NCBI RefSeq assembly: GCF_001931485.1
Contig: NZ_MSDV01000005.1
Span: forward strand, 1 to 64,000
DNA: 64,000 nucleotides
Direction of reading: 5' to 3'
Origin: Burkholderia sp. SRS-W-2-2016
GTDB taxonomy: Bacteria > Pseudomonadota > Gammaproteobacteria > Burkholderiales > Burkholderiaceae
Under the pieces are notes generated by a model. The model did not search any database and was not told the DNA's origin. It was given only the letters and a program-made list of their open reading frames with translations. Made by a program: the position numbers and the translations under genes. How positions within the stretch are numbered: position 1 is the stretch's first letter; each line of letters begins with the position of its first letter. Shown here piece after piece: positions 58,365 through 64,000 of the stretch.

Positions 58365-59366
58365 TCAGCTTGAGCCGCCCTCGCGCGCCGCATCCGCGGC
58401 GGCAATCAACGCGAGCCCCGACAGCACCAGCGAATCGTGGCGAGTATGCGGCACTTTCAGCGCACTCGCCACAGCGTCGGCCGCGCCGCCGCTGACCACG
58501 AGGCGCACCGGCACCTGCCACTCGTCGCACAGATCGCCCCACATCCGTTCGATCAACCCCGCCTGCGCGAGCGTGCAACCGGCCGACAGCGAGCGCGGCG
58601 TATCGGTCGCGAAAAACGGTCCGCGCTCGTTCGCTTCAGCGGCGTCGTCCACGCCGAGCAGGCCGCGTGCGCGGGCAGCCGACAGCGTCGGCAGTTGCGC
58701 GGTGTGCTCGCCGAGCGAGCGCATCATCAGCGTCCAGCCCGGCGCGATCAAGCCACCGATAAACGCACCGTCCGCGCGCAATGCTTCGAGCGTCGTCGCG
58801 GTGCCGAATGTTGCGAGCAGCAGATGTTCGCCGGGAAACGCCGCGTGCGCGCCGATCATGCCGGCCCAGCGATCGCTGCCGAGCGAGTGCGGCGTCGTAT
58901 AGCAATTGGTCACGCCGCATTGCTGCGCGCTCGCGCGGATCGTCGTGAGCGGCAATTGCGGCCAATGCGCATCGACCAGCGCGGCGATCCGCGCCGCGAC
59001 CTCGCTGCCGGCGACGTTCGACAGCCACGCGCCGTGCGGCCTCGGCAAGGCGGCCCAACTGAGCGGTGAACCCGGCAGCGAATCACGCAGCGAACTCGGC
59101 AGCGAATCAGGCGATAGACCCGACTGCGAACCCAGCGGTGACGCGGGCTGTGAGCCCGGCATTGAATCTTGCGCTGAACCTGACCTTGAACCAGGCTGCG
59201 AACCAGGCTGCATGCCGCCCTCGGCAAGCTCCGCCAACTCATCATGCCCAAGCGCACCGCTCGCCAACTGCACCCCATCCGGCTGCACCAGCGCCCATTT
59301 AACCCGGCTATTGCCCGCGTCGATCAGCAGATAAGCCGCGTGCTGCGAAGCCCCGTGCCGCGTCAT
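58365..59366 (-). CDS. coaX: Type III pantothenate kinase with a repeat insertion
   Basis: 333 residues, longer than usual (about 255-275). First step of CoA synthesis, ATP + pantothenate. Motifs: [14 protein letters not shown] (N-terminal phosphate loop), [23 protein letters not shown] and [23 protein letters not shown] Ser/Gly/Pro/Gln-rich insertion of about 50 residues (roughly 52-103) encoded by a degenerate 12-bp repeat interrupts the first domain, between ELAEGG and [10 protein letters not shown]. The ATG overlaps the birA stop by four bases. Confidence 0.93.
   Translation of the reverse strand: MTRHGASQHAAYLLIDAGNSRVKWALVQPDGVQLASGALGHDELAELAEGGMQPGSQPGSRSGSAQDSMPGSQPASPLGSQSGLSPDSLPSSLRDSLPGSPLSWAALPRPHGAWLSNVAGSEVAARIAALVDAHWPQLPLTTIRASAQQCGVTNCYTTPHSLGSDRWAGMIGAHAAFPGEHLLLATFGTATTLEALRADGAFIGGLIAPGWTLMMRSLGEHTAQLPTLSAARARGLLGVDDAAEANERGPFFATDTPRSLSAGCTLAQAGLIERMWGDLCDEWQVPVRLVVSGGAADAVASALKVPHTRHDSLVLSGLALIAAADAAREGGSS
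59062..59213 (-). repeat. Degenerate 12-bp tandem repeat inside coaX
   Basis: About 12-13 units of 12 bp with a core like gcgaaccaggct on the plus strand (for example agcggtgaaccc, ggcagcgaatca, gactgcgaaccc). They encode four-residue PGSQ-like units on the minus strand, in frame. Divergent units suggest age. Confidence 0.85.
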
Positions 59367-60319
59367 GCGGCACCGTCGGCGAGCCGCAGCGACACATCGC
59401 CGGTCGCGATGCTCTGGCGGCCGGCGGCCGTATCGAGCAGCAACTGGCCGCGTTCGTCGACGCCCGCCGCCACGCCGCGCGCGAGTTCCTGGCCTTGTTC
59501 GAGCAGCACGACCTCGCGGCCCGCATACGCATGCACCGCATTCCAGCGCGGCTGGAACGGCGCGAAGCCCTCGGCGCCGAAGCGCTGCAACGCCGGTTCG
59601 AGCGCGTTCAGCTCGGCCGCCAGCGTGTCGGTCAGATTCGCGTTCGGCAGCACGCGCTGCAACGCGGTCGGCAACGTGCCGCGCGCTTGCGGCGGCGCGT
59701 TGGCATTCAGCGCTTCGACCTGCGCCGTGAGCAGGTCCGCGCCCTTCACGTTGGTGCCGATCCCGATCACGACCGCGCTGGCGTCGTCGGTGCTCCACGC
59801 GGTTTCGATCAGGATGCCGACGAGCTTGTCGCCTTCGAGCAGCACGTCGTTCGGCCATTTCAGCGCGATCTGGCCGGGACCGGCGACCGGCAGCGAGCGC
59901 AGTCCGTCGACCAGCGCGACGCCGACCGCGAGGCTTAGCCCCGCGAGTCCTTCGAGCGGCCGCGGCAGCACGCAGGCCACCGAAAACAGCAGCGCGTTGC
60001 CCGGTTCCGCATACCACGGCCGACCGCGCCGGCCGCGTCCGGCGGTCTGCAGATACGCGACCCGCACGATCGGCCGCGGCAGCGCGTTCGCGCGGCGCGG
60101 CAGCGCTTTCATGCGGGCCATCAGGTCGGCATTGGTCGAGCCGGTTTCTTCGACGATTTCGATCGGCCAGTCATGCGCCTGCGGGCCGAACAGTTTGACC
60201 GCGCGCTCGCGATCGATGCGCCAGTCGGCCGAAGCGGGAGCCGAAGCAGCCGAAGCAGCCGAAGCGGCCGGAGTGGTCGCCGTCGCCGGCGACGAAGGGG
60301 GAGTCTTGGAAGCGTTCAT
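59363..60319 (-). CDS. birA: Biotin--[acetyl-CoA-carboxylase] ligase, without HTH domain
   Basis: 318 residues: Ala/Ser/Pro-rich N-terminus (about 1-30, with SAASAASAP units), then catalytic core with [20 protein letters not shown] (biotin/ATP loop) and [19 protein letters not shown] (catalytic Lys), and the C-terminal SH3-like cap. The winged-helix repressor domain of E. coli BirA is absent, so it should be a ligase only. The stop overlaps coaX's start by four bases. Confidence 0.95.
   Translation of the reverse strand: MNASKTPPSSPATATTPAASAASAASAPASADWRIDRERAVKLFGPQAHDWPIEIVEETGSTNADLMARMKALPRRANALPRPIVRVAYLQTAGRGRRGRPWYAEPGNALLFSVACVLPRPLEGLAGLSLAVGVALVDGLRSLPVAGPGQIALKWPNDVLLEGDKLVGILIETAWSTDDASAVVIGIGTNVKGADLLTAQVEALNANAPPQARGTLPTALQRVLPNANLTDTLAAELNALEPALQRFGAEGFAPFQPRWNAVHAYAGREVVLLEQGQELARGVAAGVDERGQLLLDTAAGRQSIATGDVSLRLADGAA
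60240..60272 (-). repeat. Nine-base tandem repeat in the birA 5' end
   Basis: Three to four units of agccgaagc (plus strand) coding Ala-Ser-Ala on the minus strand, within the low-complexity N-terminus of BirA. Confidence 0.7.
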
Positions 60320-60445
60320 GCCACATATTGTAGCGAGCGCGAACCCGCGCGGGCCCGGCTTACAAACGCATGCGGATCGGAGCGGACCGCAAGCCGAGCC
60401 TTCGTTACAATGGCCCCTAATCCGATAACCAGATTCACACGATCC

Positions 60446-61579
60446 TTGAACTACGACACTCCGCCCGGCCTCGAAGTCGCGGCTGGCAGCCAAGGCAAGA
60501 TCGTCCGTCTCTCGGGCCAGTGGACGGCGCTCGCGCTCGCGCGCGATCGCGCCACCGGCCGGGTGATTCCGCAGCTGCGGTCGTTGACCGGCGCGCAGGG
60601 CATCGGCCAGTGGGACCTGTCGCGCATCGACCGGATGGACCACGTCGGCGGTCAGGCGCTGTGGCGCGTGTGGGGCCGGCAGATGCCGCCCGGCACCGAG
60701 CTGACCGACACGCAACGCGACATCTTCGAGCGCATCGCGTTGCTCGACACGGTGCGCGAGAGCGCCGAACCGGTCACGCGTTTCGATCCGTTCACGCGCC
60801 TCGGCCTTAGCCTCTTCTCGTTCGCCGAACACCTGAAAGGCGGCGTCGGCATGCTCGGGCAGGTCGTGCTCGATCTGCTCGCGATCGTGCGCAACCCGCG
60901 CAAAACGCCGTGGACCGAAATCTCCGCGAATGTCTACAACGCCGGCGCCCGCGCGCTGCCGATCACCGCGCTGGTCGCGTTCCTGATCGGCATCGTGCTC
61001 AGCTATCTGTCCGCGCAGCAGTTGCGGATCTTTGGCGCGAACCAGTTCATCGTCAATATTCTCGGGCTCGCGGTGATTCGCGAACTCGGTCCGGTGCTGT
61101 CGGCGATTCTGGTCGCGGGCCGCTCGGGTTCGGCGATCACCGCGCAGATCGGCGTGATGCGGGTGACCGAGGAACTCGACGCGATGCGCGTGATGGGCAT
61201 CCCGCACGGGCTGCGGCTGATCCTGCCGCGCGTGATCGCGCTCGGCATCGCGATGCCGCTGCTGGTGATGTGGACCAACGTGATCTCGCTGACCGGCGGC
61301 GCGCTCGCCGCCAAGGTGGTGCTCGGCATCGATATGAGCTTCTTTGCGCGGCAGTTGCCGAACGTCGTGCCGATCGCGAATCTGTGGATTGGTCTCGGCA
61401 AGGGCGTGGTATTCGGCATGCTGATCGCGATCGCCGGCTGTCATTTCGGCTTCCGTATCAAGGCCAATTCGCAGAGTCTCGGCGAAGGCACGACGACCTC
61501 GGTGGTGACCTCGATCACCATCGTGATTCTCGCGGACGCGGTGTTCGCGATTCTCTTCCAGAACGTGGGGCTCGGATGA
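60446..61579 (+). CDS. MlaE-like ABC transporter permease with N-terminal STAS domain
   Basis: 377 residues from a TTG at 60446 (MNYDTPPGLEVAAGS); an ATG at 60410 would add 12 residues but coincides with a -10-like tacaat (60406-60411) and has no SD. About residues 10-110 form an MlaB/STAS-like domain, then an MlaE permease of about five TM segments with VIRELGPVLSAILVAGRSGSA and the EELDAMRVMGI helix. First gene of a four-gene lipid transport operon; the next gene overlaps by ATGA. Confidence 0.88.
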   Translation: MNYDTPPGLEVAAGSQGKIVRLSGQWTALALARDRATGRVIPQLRSLTGAQGIGQWDLSRIDRMDHVGGQALWRVWGRQMPPGTELTDTQRDIFERIALLDTVRESAEPVTRFDPFTRLGLSLFSFAEHLKGGVGMLGQVVLDLLAIVRNPRKTPWTEISANVYNAGARALPITALVAFLIGIVLSYLSAQQLRIFGANQFIVNILGLAVIRELGPVLSAILVAGRSGSAITAQIGVMRVTEELDAMRVMGIPHGLRLILPRVIALGIAMPLLVMWTNVISLTGGALAAKVVLGIDMSFFARQLPNVVPIANLWIGLGKGVVFGMLIAIAGCHFGFRIKANSQSLGEGTTTSVVTSITIVILADAVFAILFQNVGLG

Positions 61580-62454
61580 TCGCGCCACTTACCGAAGCCG
61601 TGCGCGGCCAGCCGGTGCCGTCGATCGAAGAACCGGTGATCGAGGTGATCGACATCACCAAGCGCTACGGCCGCAACATCGTGCATCAGCACCTGAGCCT
61701 CGACGTGCGGCGCGGCGAGATCGTGTCGATCGTCGGCGGTTCGGGCTCGGGCAAGACCACGCTGGTGCGGCAGATTCTCGGCCTCGAACGGCCGTCGGCG
61801 GGCACCATCAAACTGTTCGGCGAAGACCTCGCGACGATCTCGCCCGAAACCGCGCTGCTGATGCGCAGCCGCTCCGGCATGCTGTTCCAGCGCGGCGCGC
61901 TGTTCTCGTCGCTGTCGGTGTTCGACAACATCGCGCAGCCGGTGCGCGAACTCGGCAAGGTGCCCGAGGATCTGCTGCGCGACATCGTGATGCTGAAGCT
62001 CGAGATGGTCGGGCTGCCGTGCAAGCACGCGTCGAAGATGCCGTCGGCGCTGTCGGGCGGGATGATCAAGCGGGTCGGCATCGCCCGCGCGATCGCGCTC
62101 GAACCCGAGCTGCTGTTCCTCGACGAACCGACCGCCGGCCTCGATCCGCAGGCCTCCGACGAATTCGTGGAGCTGATCTCCGCGCTGCATCGCGCGCTCG
62201 GCCTGACCGTCGTAATGATCACGCACGACCTCGACACGATGGTCGCGCTGTCCACCCGGGTGGCGGTGCTGGCCGACCGCAAGGTGCTGGTCAACGCGCC
62301 GGTCGAAGAGGCGGCCGGCGTCGACCATCCGTTCATCCGCGAATATTTCCTCGGCCTGCGCGGGCGCCGCGCGTTGCAGGCGCTGCCGCCGGAGCGCCGC
62401 GCGAAACTGCCGCAAAAGGCGCTCGAAGCGGCGTCGTCCGAATTACCGCTATGA
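61576..62454 (+). CDS. MlaF-like ABC transporter ATP-binding protein
   Basis: 292 residues: Walker A GGSGSGKTT (54-62), signature LSGGMIKRVGIARA and Walker B LLFLDEPTAGLD, plus a C-terminal extension of about 35 residues (RRALQALPPERRAKLP). Energises phospholipid transport across the envelope. The ATG overlaps the upstream stop (ATGA). Cytosolic, in complex with the permease. Confidence 0.94.
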   Translation: MIAPLTEAVRGQPVPSIEEPVIEVIDITKRYGRNIVHQHLSLDVRRGEIVSIVGGSGSGKTTLVRQILGLERPSAGTIKLFGEDLATISPETALLMRSRSGMLFQRGALFSSLSVFDNIAQPVRELGKVPEDLLRDIVMLKLEMVGLPCKHASKMPSALSGGMIKRVGIARAIALEPELLFLDEPTAGLDPQASDEFVELISALHRALGLTVVMITHDLDTMVALSTRVAVLADRKVLVNAPVEEAAGVDHPFIREYFLGLRGRRALQALPPERRAKLPQKALEAASSELPL

Positions 62455-62483
62455 GCCAGGCCGCTCAGAACCAGGAAACCTGA
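62451..62483 (+). other. Ten-codon mini-ORF between the ATPase and MCE genes
   Basis: atg at 62451 overlaps the ATPase stop (ATGA) and reads MSQAAQNQET then stop at 62483, two bases before the MCE gene ATG. It may be a coupling peptide or chance; no evidence of translation. Confidence 0.25.
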
Positions 62484-62485
62484 CA

Positions 62486-63448
62486 ATGGAAAACAAAGCG
62501 CATGCATTCTGGGCCGGGCTGTTTACGGTCGTGCTGACGGCGGCGATCGCGCTGGCGGCGTTTCTGTTCAACGTCGACCGCGCGGAGCGGGTGCCGTACG
62601 ACCTGATCGCGCGCACCAACGTGACCGGGCTCTATGCGGACGCGGCAGTGCGCTTTCGCGGGCTCGACGTCGGCAAGGTGCAGTCGATCAAATTCGATCC
62701 GAGTCATCCCGGCCAGATCATGATTCGCATCAACGTCGACACGCACGCGCCGATCACCCGCTCGACATTCGGCAGCCTCGGGCTGCAAGGCGTGACCGGC
62801 ATCGCGTTTATCCAGCTCGACGACACCGGCCGCGATCCGACGCCGCTGCCGTCGTCGCCGCATCAGGTCGCGCAACTGCCGATGCGCCCGGGTCTGCTCG
62901 ACCAGTTGCAGCAACGCGGCGACGTGCTGCTGCGCAAGCTCGAAAAGGTCACCGACAGCGTCAACGACATGCTGTCGCCGGAAATGGTCGACCAGCTGCA
63001 CGACACCGCGGCGAGCATCGAGCAGGCCGCATCCGGCGTCGCGACGCTGACCCGCCAGTTGGCACCGGTGACCAGCAAGCTGCCCGGCACGATCGACCAG
63101 CTGAACCACACGCTCGCGTCGACCAACCAGATGATCACGAACCTGAACCGCCCGGACGGCACGTTCCAGACCAATCTGAACAAGGTCGGCACGGCCGCGC
63201 AGCAGGCGGGCGACGCGCTCGCCGAGATGAACGGCTCGCTGCAGGACCTGTCCGCGCGGGTCGGCTACGACACGTTGCCGCGCGTGAATTCGCTGAGCGA
63301 AGACGTGCGCACCGCGGCCCGCTCGATCGACCGCGCCGCCGATACCTTCAGCAACAACCCGCGCAGCGTGCTGTTCGGCGCGCCGCGACAGGCGCCGGGT
63401 CCGGGCGAAGCCGGCTTCGCGTGGCCCGCCGGCCAGGCCGCCCACTAA
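62486..63448 (+). CDS. MCE-domain protein (MlaD-like)
   Basis: 320 residues: N-terminal TM helix (about 12-30, GLFTVVLTAAIALAAFLF), MCE/MlaD beta domain (about 38-115, GLYADAAVRFRGLDVGKVQSI) and a long C-terminal helical region (about 120-300) as in PqiB/YebT-like or MlaD proteins with an extended coiled part. AGGA lies before the ATG. Inner membrane; binds lipid in the periplasm. Follows the ATPase gene by 31 bp. Confidence 0.92.
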   Translation: MENKAHAFWAGLFTVVLTAAIALAAFLFNVDRAERVPYDLIARTNVTGLYADAAVRFRGLDVGKVQSIKFDPSHPGQIMIRINVDTHAPITRSTFGSLGLQGVTGIAFIQLDDTGRDPTPLPSSPHQVAQLPMRPGLLDQLQQRGDVLLRKLEKVTDSVNDMLSPEMVDQLHDTAASIEQAASGVATLTRQLAPVTSKLPGTIDQLNHTLASTNQMITNLNRPDGTFQTNLNKVGTAAQQAGDALAEMNGSLQDLSARVGYDTLPRVNSLSEDVRTAARSIDRAADTFSNNPRSVLFGAPRQAPGPGEAGFAWPAGQAAH

Positions 63449-63490
63449 ATCCGCAAGCAAGAAGCCAGAACTGAACTGAGGAAGATCTCC

Positions 63491-64000
63491 ATGTCACGCT
63501 CGATTCACCGACTGTTGTCCACGCGCGCCGCGCTCGCGGCGCTGCTCGCGTTCGGCGTACTGGCGGCGGGCTGCGCGGGCTCGTCCGCGGTGGTCTCGGA
63601 TATCCGCTACGACTTCGGGCCGCCGCCGCAGAGCGCCGCGGCCGCGCCGCTGCCGGCCGTCAAGGTGCTCGAAGTCAACGCGCCGACCGTGCTCGAATCG
63701 GACCGGCTGGTGTACCGGCTCAGCTACGCGGACGCGCAGCAGACGGCCGCGTACGCGAACAGCCACTGGACCATGATGCCGTCGCAATTGCTGACCCAGC
63801 GGCTGCGCAATGCGCTGAGCGAACGCGGCACCGTGCTGACCGGCGCCGACGGCATTACCGCGCCGGTGCTGCGCGTCGACCTGACCGAGTTCGAGCAGGT
63901 GTTCGACAGCCAGGCCGACAGCCACGGCGCAATCGCCGCGCGCGCCACCCTGATGAAGGGCGGCAAGGTGATCGGCCAGCATTCGTTCGTCGCGCGCGCG
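63491..64000 (+). CDS. ABC-type transport auxiliary lipoprotein, 3' truncated
   Basis: 170 codons visible before the window ends, frame open. Signal peptide with lipobox LAAGC (Cys about 28), then RYDFGPPPQSAAAAPLPAVKVLEVNAPTVLESDRLVYRLSYADAQQTAAY, here only as its type: ABC_trans_aux (PqiC-like). It is the outer-membrane or periplasmic partner of the MCE system upstream. ATG at 63491; SD weak (gaggaag). Confidence 0.87.
   Translation, partial: MSRSIHRLLSTRAALAALLAFGVLAAGCAGSSAVVSDIRYDFGPPPQSAAAAPLPAVKVLEVNAPTVLESDRLVYRLSYADAQQTAAYANSHWTMMPSQLLTQRLRNALSERGTVLTGADGITAPVLRVDLTEFEQVFDSQADSHGAIAARATLMKGGKVIGQHSFVARA

Overview
The window is high-GC chromosomal DNA from a Burkholderiaceae bacterium (Burkholderia sensu lato, probably Paraburkholderia-like). 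Indicators are a fused isobutyryl-CoA mutase, a methionine synthase split over two genes, a BirA without a DNA-binding domain, a PhaM-type PHA granule protein, DUF3567, DUF1840, DUF1289 and DUF4148 small proteins, and a bioAFDB operon. I see no tRNA, rRNA, CRISPR array, insertion sequence or prophage. Base and codon usage look uniform by eye, so this is mostly core chromosome.

Layout. 1-4.1 kb: 3' part of icmF, then a nitronate monooxygenase-type flavoenzyme with a degenerate second copy of its own 3' end downstream. 4.4-7.1 kb: a fluoroacetate-dehalogenase-like hydrolase, an Lrp regulator and a divergent EamA permease. 7.4-11.6 kb (minus): GhrA-type reductase, HMG-CoA lyase, YbaK deacylase, DUF1289, MaoC and MBL-fold genes, several with stop/start overlaps. 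11.9-13.7 kb: a small hydrolase and a periplasmic sulfate-binding protein. 13.7-18.2 kb (minus): the complete bioA-bioF-bioD-bioB operon. 18.6-20 kb: an exported hydrolase. 20.5-26.4 kb (minus): merR-aceK-thiolase-SDR-acyl-CoA dehydrogenase-ychJ, which joins control of the glyoxylate branch point to acyl-CoA oxidation, with a LiuR-like palindrome in front. 26.6-32.5 kb: MBL hydrolase, a chemoreceptor preceded by a perfect FNR/Anr box, an exported beta-propeller protein, a double GNAT protein and two small exported proteins. 32.6-41.8 kb (minus): RidA, amidase, peptide-binding protein, BtuF-like protein, SDR, DsbA, SPOR protein and ArgS. 42.2-48.6 kb: DUF1840, a small exported protein, the two metH genes, DUF3567 and an enol-lactonase. 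48.8-57.3 kb: DUF3108, IclR divergent from an FAA hydrolase, a LivK-like protein, an enoyl-CoA hydratase, PhaM and a ferritin-like protein. 57.4-64 kb: heptose-1-P adenylyltransferase, a small membrane protein, coaX, birA, then an MlaEFD-like lipid transporter with a lipoprotein that runs off the window.

The genes share a theme of acyl-CoA and cofactor metabolism: B12-dependent mutase and methionine synthase, biotin synthesis and ligation, pantothenate kinase, HMG-CoA lyase, thiolase, acyl-CoA dehydrogenase, enoyl-CoA hydratase, AceK and PhaM.

No clearly unprecedented system stands out. The observations most worth following are the fluoride-pocket residues of the dehalogenase with two palindromes in its promoter region, the decayed tandem copy of the flavoenzyme 3' end, the 12-bp repeat insertion in coaX together with other in-frame microrepeats, the merR-aceK-beta-oxidation operon with its candidate operator, and the FNR box before the chemoreceptor.
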